NCBI GenBank assembly: GCA_033977485.1
Contig: CM066994.1
Location: 27,434,681-27,498,680, forward strand
From: Hydrangea macrophylla
Taxonomy: Eukaryota; Streptophyta; Magnoliopsida; Cornales; Hydrangeaceae
Direction: 5' to 3'
DNA: 64,000 nt
Below are positions 35,001 to 47,329 of this stretch, one piece after another. The notes beneath the pieces were generated by a model. It was not told where the DNA came from, ran no database searches, and saw only the letters and a list, made by a program, of their open reading frames with translations. Both the position numbers and the translations under genes were made by a program. Each line of letters begins with the position of its first letter. Position 1 is the first letter of the stretch.

Positions 35001-38000
35001 ATGAGTGATGAAGAGCGAGAACTATCGCCACATACTCGACGTATGAAAGAAATGGCAGAGATGATGGGGAATATGGGGGAAATGATACGGAATATAGCGG
35101 AGCGACTGCCTCCCACACCCCACATCGAAGTGGAACCAATAACTGTAGTACATGCACCCGAAAATAGGGGTATGAGATCCATATCCGAACAGTTTACTCG
35201 AAAGAAACCAATGGAATTTCATGGGACACCCGATCCAACGCTCGCAGAACATTGGATAATGGACATGGAACGAATCCTCCGATCTATTCCGATGTCAAAT
35301 AGGGAGAAGATTGAGAATTCAAGTGACGTATTAAGGGGTGAAGCTCAAAACTGGTGGGTAAATGTTTTAGATCAAGGGGCACCAATTACTTGGGAAGGGT
35401 TTAAGGCAGAATTCAATCGCCGGTTCTTTCCGCGAGCCGCCTATAATGCAAAGAAGAGAGAGTTTGATAACTTGAAGCAGGGAGATATGACTGTAACCGA
35501 ATATACTTCTAAATATAACGCGTTGTTGAGTTTTGTAAGGGTTCAGTGCCAGAAGAGGAAGATAGGGAAAGAAAATTTGAAGAGGGATTAAGGGATAATA
35601 TCCGGTTGAGAGTAGAGACCTACGAGCATTCGACTGTTGCAGCAGTACAACAGACGGTGCTTGTAGCCGAAAGTGGAATAGAGAGATCGAGACAAAATCA
35701 CCAAGGAAAGCGAAGTCATGATGGTGGTGACCGAAGTCAAGGGGGATCTTTTAAGAAGCCGTTTTCACGAGGCTCTAGTTCTGGTTTTAATGATCCGGGA
35801 GAGTACCAAGTGATATACCGTTGTGTCCGCTTTGCAACTGAACACATACCGGTCGATGTTTTCTGACCAACTTTCAGAATAGATCTACAGGGGGAAACAG
35901 TGTGAGTTCTGCGACCCATCCGTAACTCAAGTGCTTTGATTGTGGTACCTTGGGACACCGAGCGAAGGATTGCCCAAAGAAGCGTTCTCAACAAGGGGCA
36001 AGTTCTATGGCTTCTAGTGGTTCGAAACCTAAACAGTCTAGTGATGGAGGACAAAGGACGGAACAACGTCAGGGAAGATCATTTCAGATGAACCCTGGAG
36101 ACGTGGCTGCTACTAATACAGTGGTCTCAGGTATGGTGCTTGTATGTTCGCACTTAGCACGCATACTCGTTGATTCGGGATCTACGCATTCGTTTGTATC
36201 TTATAACTTTGTGGAACATTTAAATGTTAAGTCCACGCCACTAGGATATGATTTATCCATTGCCGTGCCGCTTAGTAAACTGGTAGTGACATCTACTATA
36301 TATAAGAACTGTGAGATCAAACTAGGCGAGAAGTTGATGACTGTAGACCTTATACCGATTGTAGTGAACCATTTCGACGTGATACTGGGAATGGATTGGT
36401 TAGACCTTAACCACGCCACAATAGATTGTGAACGGAAAGAAGTTAATTTTCGATCACCGGTACATGGGAACTTTTGTTTCCAAGGGAGTGGGGTTACACC
36501 GCCGTCGTATTTGATTTCAGCTATCCGAGCGGGAAGGTTATTGAAAAAGGGATGTCAAGGATTCCTATGTTCAGTGACTGATGTCTCAACGACCGAATCA
36601 AAAGTAGAAGACATTCCGATAGTGCGAGAATACCCCGATGTATTTCCTGATGACTTACCAGATGGTCTTATTGAGAGAGAGGTCGAGTTCACTATTGAGG
36701 TTATACCAGGCTCAAGACCCGTATCAAAGGCACCGTATAGAATGGCACCTGTAGAATTGAAAGAGCTGAAAATCCAACTACAAGAGCTACTTAACAAGGG
36801 TTTCATTCGACCAAGTGTATCGCCATGGGGAGCTCCAGTGTTGTTTGTAAAGAAGAAAGACGGTTCAATGCGTATGTGTGTTGATTACCGGGAACTGAAC
36901 AAGTTGACAATTAAGAACAAGTACCCGTTACCCAGAATTGATGACTTATTTGATCAACTTCGAGGGGCACAAGTGTTTTCGAAGATAGATTTGAGATCAG
37001 GTTACCATCAGTTGAAAGTGAAGGCCGAAGACGTTGAGAAAATAGCTTTCAGAACGCGTTATGGACACTACGAGTTCTTAGTTATGCCATTTGGAGTTAC
37101 CAATGCACCAGCCGCGTTCATGGATCTTATGAATCGAGTATTCAAGGATTATTTGGATGACTTTGTGATTGTATTCATAGATGATATTCTTATTTACTCG
37201 CCGAGTGAGATAGAACACGAGAACCACTTGAGATTGATACTTCAGAGATTACGAGAGAAGCAACTGTTTGGTAAATTCAAGAAATACGAATTTTGGTTAT
37301 CTAGTATTACTTTTCTTGGTCACGTGATTGACAAGAATGGAGTTTCAGTTGATCCTCACAAAGTAGAAGCTGTATCTAATTGGCAGAGGCCAACATCCGT
37401 ATCTGAAATTCGAAGTTTCTTGGGATTAGTAGGGTACTACCGCCGTTTTATTGAACATTTCTCAAAGATTTCTTTGCCAATGACCAAGTTAATGAGAAAG
37501 GGTGTTATTTTTGAATGGAGTCAGGAATGTGAAGACAGTTTTCAAGAGTTGAAGTCCCGTTTGACGAGAGCACCGATATTGACAATACCTTCCAGAACCG
37601 AAGGATTCGTAATCTATAGTGATGCTTCACACAAAGGGTTGGGATGCGTGTTGATGCAAGGGGGTAAAGTAATTGCATATGCTTCTAGATAATTGAGGAC
37701 ACATGAGATTAATTATCCGACTCATGACCTGGAATTAGATGCGGTAATTCATGCTTTGAAGATTTGGAGACACTATTTGTACGGGGAAAAGTGTGAGATA
37801 TTCACAAATCACAAGAGTTTGAAATACATTTTCACCCAACGAGATTTAAATATGAGACAGAGAAGATGGCTAGAACTGATGAAGGATTATGATCTTTCGA
37901 TAGAGTACCATCCTGGAAAGGCGAATGTAGTAGCCGATGCATTAAGCCGGAAGACGTCGAGGAATTTAGCCGACGAGCTAACACAACAAAAAGAGTTGAT

Positions 38001-39507
38001 AAAAGAAATGGAACGCTTAGAATTGGATGTGATTCCAGAGACTAGTGATGGTTTAATGATGGCGATCATGGCACACCCAGATATTATTGATGAAATCAAG
38101 AGGGAACAGTTTCACGATGTTTATTTGTGCAAAATGAGGGATGAGATACCTTTGGGAAAGCGACCTGGTTTGGTATTGGAACAAGGGATTCTGAAGTTTG
38201 GGAATCGGTTATGTGTACCAAATGTGAAAGACATAAAGGAACGACTCTTAGAAGAAGTTCATAATACGAAATATTCAATGCACCCGGGAAGTAATAAGAT
38301 GTACAGAAACTTGAGAGAAAACTTCTGGTGGAAGGGTATGAAACGCGAAGTTGCTAAATTTGTATCTGAATGTTCGGTATGTCAACAGGTCAAAGCAGAG
38401 AGACAAGTACCCACGGGGTTACTACAGCCATTGCCAGTATCGGAATGGAAGTGGGACGAGATTACGATGGATTTTGTTTCAGGATTTCCACGATCATGTA
38501 ATAAGAATGATAAGATTTGGGTTATAGTTGACCGATTAACCAAGTCAGCTCATTTTCTACCGATCAAGACGACTAGACCGTCCAAGTTAGCGAAATTGTA
38601 TGTGAAAGAGATTGTAAGACTACATGGAATTCCAACAGTGATTGTATCAGATCGGGATAGTAGCTTTACGTCAAGATTTTGGGGAAGTTTGCAAGAAGCT
38701 ATGGGTACGAAATTGAATTTCAGTACTGCATTTCATCCTCAGACCGATGGACAGTCAGAGCGCATGATTCAGACGCTAGAGGATATGTTGAGATTGTGTG
38801 TGTTAGACTTTGGGAGTGATTGGGAGCACCACTTTCCATTAATTGAATTTGCGTATAACAACGGATTCCAGTCAAGTATTGGTATGGCACCATATGAAGC
38901 TTTGTATGGCCGTAAGTGTCGATCACCAGTTTGTTGGATCGAGGTGGGAAAAAGAAAGTTGTTAGGACCTGAGTTAATACAGGTGACTACTGAGAAGGTG
39001 AAATTGATTCAGGAACGTCTTAAGGTAGCTCAGAGTCGATATAAGAGCTATGCGGATTCTAAACGACGACCGATGAATTTTGAAGTGGGAGATTTCGTAT
39101 ACTTGCGAGTATCGCCTTCGAAAGGCATTGTACGATTTGGAAAGAGGGGAAAGCTCAATCCAAGATTTATAGGACCTTTTGAAATCCTAGAGAGAGTAGG
39201 TCTAGTGGCTTATCGTTTGGCCTTGTCATCAGAGTTGGAACATGTGCATAACGTATTTCACGTGTCGATGTTGAGGCGATGTATGACAGATGCGAGTAAG
39301 ATCATTGTACCTGAACCGTTGCAAATTCAGGGGGACTTGACTTATGTGGAACAACCAGTAGAGATTCTAGATCGAAAGGAACAAGTCTTAAGAACTAAGA
39401 CGATTCCGATGGTAAAAGTATTATGGCGTAGTCACACGGTGGAAGAAGCTACATGGGAAAGTGAGGAAGACATGAGGAATGAGTATCCGTACTTATTCGA
39501 CGCATGA
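35001..39507 (+). pseudogene. Gypsy B gag-pol, lightly damaged
   Basis: Gag starts at ATG 35001 and includes the capsid fold (..WWVNVLDQGAP.., ..RRFFPRAAYNAKK..). The frame shifts near 35540, continues to a stop at 35864-35866, and shifts again before the zinc knuckle [14 protein letters not shown] (from 35931). From 35923 one frame runs to 39507 with a single TAA at 37690-37692, where relatives have Gln (ASRQLR): a CAA to TAA change. Domains: protease [10 protein letters not shown] (36169), RT with FIDDI (about 36700-37200), RNase H (about 37590-37970), integrase HHCC with CSVCQQVK and core D-D-E (about 38260-38900), and a chromodomain-like tail ending [10 protein letters not shown] and integrase catalytic residues look intact. 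Confidence 0.92.
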
Positions 39508-39532
39508 GGTAAAGTTTGGGGACAAACTTCCT

Positions 39533-39548
39533 TTTTGGAGGGGAGAGT
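39533..39548 (+). promoter_or_regulatory. Gypsy B polypurine tract
   Basis: TTGGAGGGGAGAGT immediately precedes the 3' LTR, the usual primer site for plus-strand synthesis. Confidence 0.75.
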
Positions 39549-41703
39549 TGTCACACCTGTTCCAGAAAATTTTAAATTTTATCATGCATATTTGTAATTT
39601 GGGAGTTTATCAATGATAGTTGATAATGGTGATGAGGTTGACTGTGAGTCAACGGTAAGGTGTCAGTAAGGACACGGGAACATGGGAGTTCATGTTGCAT
39701 GGGCATGAGTAAATGGCATTTATATGATTTAAATGTTATTTGACTTATCTGGTATTCCTGTGAATAGTAATTATACCTGTGTAGTATAATTCTGGTATAT
39801 TGGATATTTTAGTATATCATTTTGAGAACTGTGGTGAGAACGTGAGTGATACATTAATTAAAAAGGTAGGTTTTGTAGAGATTCCTTAGAATATAGTTTT
39901 CGAATGTTATTTTGGACCCAAACGAAACTTAGTCGAGAACTTTTGAAATTTATAGTTTTCACTCGTAAAGTTATAAAATGGACGTGTGCGAAGTTTCATG
40001 GGTTAATTAGGAATTTGAGAAACTTGCGGGGAGGTAAACGTAATTCCCGAGAAGTTTTTCTATAAATAGTGGTGGATGAAATTTCATTTCTCAAAACATT
40101 TCATAAATATCTAGAGAGAGGAGAGAGAAAGGGAGATTTGAGCCAACGGGCTTTGCGACGCCGATCGACGACCTTTCGTCCGTCAGATTTTCTCCAGATT
40201 CAAGATTTGAACTCGTGGAGGTAAGACCTACGTTTTGATACTACTTAGGTCGTGTTTGGCCAATTTTTGTAAAAATATTAATTCTAGACTTTTGGAGAAA
40301 ATCAGGTAAAACTCGTAGGAATCGCGCATAATTTGGAATCCGACGATTAATTAGTCCCCTAGACGATCCTTCAAAGTTTGAAGAGATTCGCACGAGGTAT
40401 GAATTCTAGATCTTTGAAATATATGGATTTTCATGTTTTGAACATCAATTTGGATATCTTTGGATCCGGGCGAAATTCATGTATTAATTAGGCCCGTTAA
40501 TTACGCACGTGAAATTATATAAAAAGCACGTATAACTGTTTATGTAAGCATGTTATGTGTCTACTTGCGTCAAAGGGGAGTTTGGTGCAAATTCATCCGG
40601 GGTAAGCTCCTCGAACCTTGAGGATTTTAATTTGATTGTGATTGAAAAGGAATTGGAATTTTTGTTGTGTCTGGATTGGAGGTGGGCCCAACCAGGACAC
40701 GGTACCTGGTATGGAAGAAGGCCCAACCAGTGTACGAAATGCGTGGGAGAGGTGGGCCTCCTATGGCATCGACCGGATGAATGCATACCACTCACCCTAC
40801 AGACTATTTCTATGTGATTTAGATGCTTAAATCATGAACTGTCATATAAGCATACGTTTAGAATTGTACACTCAGCATATAGCTGAGCAGTGGAGATGTA
40901 CTCCATTGCAGGTAAAAAGAAAGACAAGAGAAAGCATGAGGAGTGAGGCCGTGGAATGCCGGGGAATCAATGGTTCATATTTTTGTTCTACTCCAAACTT
41001 GTAATACAAACCTTGAATTCGTAATATGTTGTAATATAATCTGAACTTAGATTTAGTAATTGTAATCCCTAGTAAACGCTCTGGTATTTATGTTTTGAAT
41101 GATGTAATAGAGTGGTTATATGTTGGTTTGAATTGGAAGAACCTTGAAAGGGAAAAGCTGCAGTTTTGGGAGTTGCTGATAGGAATCAGTCGACTGGTTT
41201 TTGATCCAGTCGACTGGATCGCTGTATTGAATGGGTTACTGCTTGGTTTTGTCTGAGGTTCAGTCGACTGGTTTAGAAAATAGTCGACTGGATGGAGCCC
41301 CAGACCTGGACATTCTACTTGATTGGCACCAGTCGACTGGACTCCTTCAGTCGACTGAAAATTTTAGGCACCAGTCGACTGGGTCCCCGACACAGTCGAC
41401 TGGGTGGGCTGTTATATTTTGAAACCTATCTGTTGAGATCACCAGTCGACCGGACCTTCGATCAGTCGACTGGTCCTCTGTTTTCAAAACTGTTTTCTTT
41501 TTATCGGTTTCAATTGGCCAAAACTTTTTATAACTCTGATTCTATTAGATTTTTCAACTCAGAGGGAAATGTTTCCTAAAGTTTTAAATTACTTAAGGTT
41601 GTTTTAAAGTTCTTTCCGCTGCGTATAGGTTTATGATGTTTGGATGAGCCTTGGTGGCGTGCCACGTATCCTATTTGCACGCGTAGTGGGATGGGTCGTG
41701 ACA
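39549..41703 (+). repeat. Gypsy B 3' LTR
   Basis: The same 2155-bp length as the 5' LTR. Ten CAGTCGACTG-type palindromes are counted between 41186 and 41475, better preserved than in the 5' copy. Confidence 0.95.
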
Positions 41704-42059
41704 GTCGATTTGTTTTAGGAAGTTTGATTGAACTTTTTTTTTTTTTGCTCTTTGGGTTGCTAAGTGGCTGTATTATTATTTTTTTAATTGAATTTTCGTT
41801 TTTTGTTGCAGAATATGGAGAGAGATTAGAAACATCTACTCTACCGATTTTCTGTTTTGAATTACGATGTGCATCAATTTAGGAATATCTACTTTATTGT
41901 TTTTTTAATTTTCGGTAATATCAACTATGAAACAATTATGCAGGAACATATACTTTATTGTATCTTGTTTTATAATCGAATTAATATGCTTTTAAATTTT
42001 GTTGTTCTTGTCGTTACTAATCAGTATTTCATAATTTCTTGCGATGGAAAAATAATGAT

Positions 42060-42620
42060 TTTTGTCACTAGTATGTGTTATGCTATTTGTGACAGAATTT
42101 TCAACCAAAATCGAACTCACACTCATATGTGATATGCTATTTGTGACGGAATTTTCAAACAAAATTCGACACAAATACTATTTGTGACAGAATCTTCAAA
42201 CAATATCCGTCACAAATGTTATTCGTGACTGAGTATTTGTGACGGTTTCAGGTCGACACAAATAATAAGTATATATGACACTAATATTTGTGTCGGACCA
42301 AATTCCGTCACAAATATTATTTGTGACGATTCGAGTTGACACAAATAAACTGTCACAAATAAATGTATATATGACGCTATTATTTGTGTCAGACCAAACT
42401 CCGTTACAACATCCGTCACAAATAATATTTGTGATAGAATTTGGTCCAACACAGACTTTTTGTGACACTCGAAATTGTGTCATACATAAATCCGTCACAA
42501 AAAGGTGAAATTCCGTTACAAAAAAGTAAAATTCCATCACAACCATCACAATTTGTGACGTAATTTCAATTTTTTTGTGACGAATTTTTTTCATCACAAA
42601 AGAAAAATTTTCTTATAATG
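42060..42620. repeat. CACTA right subterminal repeat array
   Basis: Many copies in both orientations of TTTGTGACGG/CCGTCACAAA with AATTTTCAAACAAAAT and GACACAAATAA variants. They lie within 560 bp of the element end. Such arrays are transposase-binding zones in CACTA elements; binding here is inferred. Confidence 0.8.
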
Positions 42621-42682
42621 CCAAAAGTCTTTCCCAGAAGTAGTCAGTCCAATACCATACCAACTATTCAATAAACGTAATG

Positions 42683-42985
42683 CTAGACAGCATTAAGCTT
42701 CTTTAGCGGTGTTGGTCGGAGAGCTTGGTAGCGGCCTTTGTTCTTGGGTTTCTCCGCTCTTGAGGTTTTGAGGCTGCTTTTTCTTTCAGTTTTGGTGCAG
42801 GTTTCTCTTCTTGTTTTCTGGTTTTTCTGGTTTTTGTGCAGTTTCAGTTGTTTTTCCTTGGGCTGGTTTTTGGGCTTTGTTTGTGGGTCTGGTGGTTTGC
42901 TGTCTGCCTGCTTTAGGTGGGGTGTATTTTCTCTCTGGGTTCGTTGGCTTTTCTAATAATATAGCTTGTTGTTCAAAAAAAATAA
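42683..42985 (+). mobile_element. 5'-truncated LINE 3' end with 13-bp TSD
   Basis: AATAAACGTAATG occurs at 42670-42682 and again at 42986-42998, flanking a 303-bp insert ending in CAAAAAAAATAA. The T/G-rich insert with TTTTCTAATAATATAGCTTG before the tail looks like a plant LINE 3' UTR. It has no coding. A SINE is less likely because no box A/B is seen. Confidence 0.7.
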
Positions 42986-42998
42986 AATAAACGTAATG

Positions 42999-44448
42999 TG
43001 CTAAATTGCTTATACATATTCTTTAGGCAAACCACTGCACCTTTCACTTACCAAACCATTTAATATTCCAAAAATGTTACTATTCCAAAAAGCTTTTTAA
43101 TACCACCAAAACCTATTCACTTTCCAAACCACCCAGTTCCCTCTCTGTTTAAAGCCTCTCTTATTTCCAACTCCATCAACAAACAATCAAATTCTATAGC
43201 ATATTAAGCATTTAACCCAAAACCCTCTGGTTCAATTGTTGTGTCAACACTCAACAATAATTTCTCCAACATGCGCCCAACTCAGAGATAAGATGTTCCG
43301 TCTACAAGGAGAAGCATATTTTTGAAGCTCATTTTTAGCTTCCTATCTTTGTTCTTCCTTTTGATTTTTTTTTTAAAGAATACTTTTAGAATATTATATA
43401 ATTTTCAGTCAGAGACTTATTGTTCTCAATATGTTCTCAACATGGTGTTGTTTGTACAGGTCATTTTCTGATACGATGTTGATGTTTTCGTTAGGAATTT
43501 TTGTTATAGTCAATAAAAAAAAAACCAAAATTTAATTTTATTATAGTCTTTGGTTGGTGCAATACTTATGGTTCTGTCATTAGAAGTTTGTCACTCTCAA
43601 AAGTGGTTACAACATTTGACAAGGTGTTCATACACCATACAATCCCGTGTATGGCATGTGTTATCGTCATATGTAAAAGCAATGCTTAAATAAATGAAAT
43701 TTCATTACCCACGTCAAAGAATGTCGAGTGAAAAAGGTGTAATTGTAGAGTGAGTTACAAAAAGTTCCAACAACTAGGTTCAGTCGTCTAAAAATAGAAC
43801 TCACGAAGATCTAAAGTCTAAAGATTTGGTGCAAAAAATTCACAGAAAGTTTCTTTTTTGTGCACCTAAATTGGTAATTAATTAACATGCAGTACTAAAA
43901 CGTGATTCAATTAATGTAAGTTCTTTTTGGCTGTACCAACTCACCATGTAATCTATTCTTCTCCATTTTTTTTTCCTTTTCCTTTCTTTGGTCCCTTTAA
44001 ATAAAGTGCTAGGGTTCATCTCATTAGTAAATTAGAACAGATGATGAAATTCATACACTTATCTATCTCTCTCACTAAATTATTGACTGCCATTAATGTG
44101 ATGTGGCTGTCCAAATCAATAGAAAAGACTTACATGTACAATATAATTATAAAAAATGACAGATTTATGATCTCGTTAATTGTGTTATTATTATTATTAT
44201 TATTATTATTAATTTTATTTTTTGGTATTTTTGCTAAGGTGTTCTATTATCATGGGCACGTACATGTTAAGTAGTTAAAAATAGAAATAAGTGAGGTGGG
44301 ACTTATACCTGACCTTTTCATCAGTGTGGGTCCTCTTTGTTTTATTACCATTTCAACCTCTGTATCTCAATAAAGAAAGAATTTGTGAGTATTGTGATTC
44401 CTTAGTAACCTTGAAATTTTGACCGTTTTTCTTACGAACGTAATTAAA
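42999..44448. other. AT-rich spacer
   Basis: Nothing identifiable: T/A runs, a (TTA)n microsatellite (44186-44210), and short frames without domain features. Confidence 0.5.
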
Positions 44449-44487
44449 ATTTTATGGGAATGTTGGTAGGGTATTTAATTTCATTAT

Positions 44488-45715
44488 AGTAACCTTCAAA
44501 TTTTATGGGAATGTTGGTAGGGTATTTTTGCCTCATGAGTGTAATGTTATTCTTAGTTTACCCATACACAGGACGGCACAGGGAGACACACTTATATGGC
44601 ATTGGGACAGGCGAGGCCTATTTACCGTTAGGTCGGCTTATCACGTGGGTATGCAGATGAAGAAGGAAAAGACCGGGAGAGGTGAACATTCGGGGCATTG
44701 CATTGGTCTTCAGTGGTAGCGGCTTTGGGACTTACCGATTCCTACAAAAATTGAATCCTTTGGTTGGTCCATTTTAAAAAATTTTATCCCATGCAACAAT
44801 AATCTGACACAGAGGGGGGTGGATATTTCCCCAAGATGTATTCGGTGCGGAGACTTGGAAACCATGAAACACGTATTGAGTGGATGTCGTTTCTCTAGGG
44901 AGGTGTGGTCCCGCCATTTTTCGCAAAGTTTTGCCAAGTATGGAGACCGGTTGAGAGTAGATGACTGGTTTGATCAAATTCTTCAAGTGGAGCCGGTGGA
45001 TCGGGCTTCTTTATTTTTGATCACTGCTTGGGCAATTTGGGGTGATAGAAATAAAGTGGTCTTTGAGGGTGAGAGCTCTTTGGTTTCTGCTGTGGGTGAT
45101 TTCGCTGAACGTTATTGTGCCGAATTGTCACAACTGCATGAAGGTCAGGTTAGTAGGGGTGGAGGGCCGAGTTTAGTTGCATGGGTGACTCCCCCCATGG
45201 TTGTTTGAAACTTAATGTGGATGGTGCACGGTTTGAGGAGTTGGGAGAATTTGGTGTGGGGGGTGTCGTCCGGGATCATGGTGGTCATGTTATTTTTGGC
45301 TTTTCTTTGTTTGGTAATGGTTTGTTGGACCCCGCTGCGTGTGAGGCCATGGCAGTGCTCCGTGGGTGTGAGGCGGTCGACGAAGCCGGTCTTTCTTGTG
45401 AAATCATTGAATTGGATGCCCTGAATATTGTTAATCTGTTGCACGACCCTGACCCTTGTCTCCATCCGTTTGGCCATATTATTGAAGCAGCTAAGCAATT
45501 TCTTACGCGTTTGCATGTTTCGGAAATTTCTCATGTTCGACGCAATGGAAACAAGGTGGCTCATGAACTTGCACGCTACGCACAAATTAACCGAGCGGAT
45601 GTTCTTTTCTTTGATGCTTTACCTAATTGTATCCAATCTTTGGCTTTGTTTGATCTTGTAACCTCTTGAGTTTGAATGAAATTTCCACTTTTCTATCCAA
45701 AAAAAAAAAAAAAAA
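44488..45715 (+). pseudogene. LINE (L1-type) C-terminal fragment: zf-RVT and RNase H domains
   Basis: The 3' portion of a non-LTR retrotransposon ORF2. After VGRVFLPHECNVILSLP the frame carries the zf-RVT region (GDTLIWHWDRRGLFTVRSAY, then CIRCGDLETMKHVLSGC). Next comes a plant RVT_3-type RNase H: catalytic LNVDGARF, CEAMA, ELDAL and RRNGNKVAHELA. Damage: TAG at 44717-44719 and a one-base shift in the C run near 45190. The rest stays open to TGA at 45667-45669, then a short 3' UTR and an A tail (45700-45715). The 5' end is truncated, with RT and endonuclease missing. A 30-bp direct repeat (44449-44478 and 44497-44526) lies at the truncation point. Confidence 0.85.
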
Positions 45716-46941
45716 CTTAACTAGCTAGTTGATTAAAAGAATATATCTTTACATAATTCTAAGTCATCATATGTTTTTAACTCCAAAAAAAAAAAAAAAT
45801 CATCATATGTTTTCAAAGTAAGTTTTCATTCTCACTAAATTTTCTTCAATGCTCGATCTCCTTGGATTCCAATAAAACTCTTAGACAAATAGTATCCAAA
45901 TTCCAAAATTTGGCTTCCTATTGTTGACAAAACTTTTGGCAATTCATATTGAGTCATGAGAACACATTTTTTTACTTGGTCCTCCTATCATGCTTTGATA
46001 TTGGGTACCTGATAGATCCATGGTACATATGGTTCATTAAAATGTGAAAGTTGTTAGATACTTTAATAATTAGTTGCCCAATTTGACAAAGATTGGTATA
46101 TTTTCTTTTAGACTAGACTTCAATTCATCTTTGGTGTTAGCATTTTTTTCTATGCAAAGGTAAAAATTTGAGTTGACAACAATAAGAACATATATTCAAA
46201 TCTAAGGGCCTATTTGGGTATCCCTTTGATGCAAAAACTCCATCCATGTATACGTAATATTTCAATTAACAATTAAATTCGTTGAATTGAGTAATTTAGC
46301 AAAATAGCATTCATATCTAAGATTACGTGAAAAAATTATGAAAAAGAAAAATCATGGTTTTCCATTTTTATTTAAGCGACCTCAGAAAAATGCACACACA
46401 TATATATATATATATATATAAGTCATTGAAGACTTGTATAGGAATGTAGACCCTTGAACTAAGGATCAAAGATGAGATACTTTTCATGCCATTTTAGTTT
46501 ACATATATATGTTGTAAATGAGGCATGGATTCATTAAACATGTCCATATTGATGTAGTGGTAATTCAAGTTAATGCGTCAATTTTTTCAACACTTCTTAT
46601 TTAATTTAAGTTAAAGGACACAGAAAAATGATGGGACAATAAGAGCTTGTTTAGCAACCATGCAATGCGGTTCACAAACAGACAAGTGATTTTTTTTATT
46701 TTATATTCTCAATTTTTTATTAGTCATTCACAAGACTGAATGTGTTTGGATCGTGATTTTTGTGAATTTAATGTCCTCTAAGCGTGTTACCAAAATTGTG
46801 GCAACACCGAATAATACAAGGACTGGGCTTTAGTTTGAAATATTATACTCCTTTCGTTCTAAAATATTATACTCCTTTCGTTCATCCTTTTTTTGAATGT
46901 TTTAAAATAAATGTCTACTTTTAAAAGTTAAGTACAAATTG
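45716..46941. other. AT-rich spacer
   Basis: No gene recognised. It has a (TA)n tract at 46399-46420 and a doubled TATTATACTCCTTTCGTTC motif at 46847-46886, possibly a relic MITE end. Confidence 0.5.
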
Positions 46942-47329
46942 CTAGAATCAACCATATCATATTAGAAACATAGAACACATAAATTGATTTACATACCTGG
47001 ATTTGCCATCACGAAAATACGAGAAGATGATGATGAAAGATTGGGGGCTAAGGCTTCCTCTCCTTGCTCTCTTCCTTTAGCACTGTTATCTTGATGGAAA
47101 AATAACGTCTGTATCTATTGAGAGAGGAGAGGGGACCTAACCCTTATTTATATAGAAAACTTAATTGGGCCTTTCCATCACAGGCCCATAAAACCCAAAA
47201 CAGGCTTTACTAATCGGGTCATAAAAGTCCATATCCCATATAATTAAGGTGCTCTCCGCATATCCATTTAAGCTATGTTTTTCAACCCGCTTTTACAAAA
47301 TATAAAGTGAATGAGCCCAAAATCTCACA
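46942..47329 (-). repeat. Probable 3' LTR of copia D
   Basis: On the minus strand a purine tract CATGTGGGAGAA (47330-47341) precedes TGTGAGATTTTGGGC, a plausible LTR start. A TATATAAATAAGGG box lies at 47141-47153. The left limit (..GATTCTAGCA) is a guess, since no second LTR is available for comparison. Confidence 0.5.

Larger units (their letters stand above)
32643..41703 (+). mobile_element. Ty3/gypsy element B, nearly complete
   Basis: Two 2155-bp LTRs (32643-34797, 39549-41703) start TGTCACACC and end GTCGTGACA. The duplication GTCGA lies at 32638-32642 and 41704-41708, perfect. PBS, polypurine tract and all pol domains are present. By eye the LTRs differ at roughly 35-40 positions, so the insertion is moderately old. 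Gag-pol carries two frameshifts and one nonsense codon besides minor changes. It is a chromovirus-like (Tekay/Del type) element nested in the CACTA element. Confidence 0.95.
18673..42620 (+). mobile_element. Giant nested CACTA (En/Spm) element with captured gene fragment
   Basis: The left end is CACTACAAGAAAAC; the right end reads TTTTCTTATAATG, the inverse of CATTATAAGAAAA. CCA precedes the left end (18670-18672) and follows the right end (42621-42623), the 3-bp duplication expected for CACTA. Subterminal repeats (TTTGTGACGG on the left, inverse copies at 42060-42600) support the pairing. After removing the two gypsy elements about 5.5 kb remain. That remainder has no recognisable TNP2-type transposase, so the element is non-autonomous. 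It includes microsatellites, a 22-bp minisatellite, two MITEs, a CCS gene fragment and a 370-bp tandem duplication. Pairing of the two ends is inferred from termini, TSD and subterminal motifs together. Confidence 0.8.

Noticed and set aside
42738..42956. 72-codon Phe/Leu-rich frame
   Set aside because: Lies in the T/G-rich 3' region of a retroposed LINE fragment; no protein features.
46847..46886. Stowaway element suggested by CTCCTTTCGTTC
   Set aside because: Only a short duplicated end is seen; no opposite terminus.
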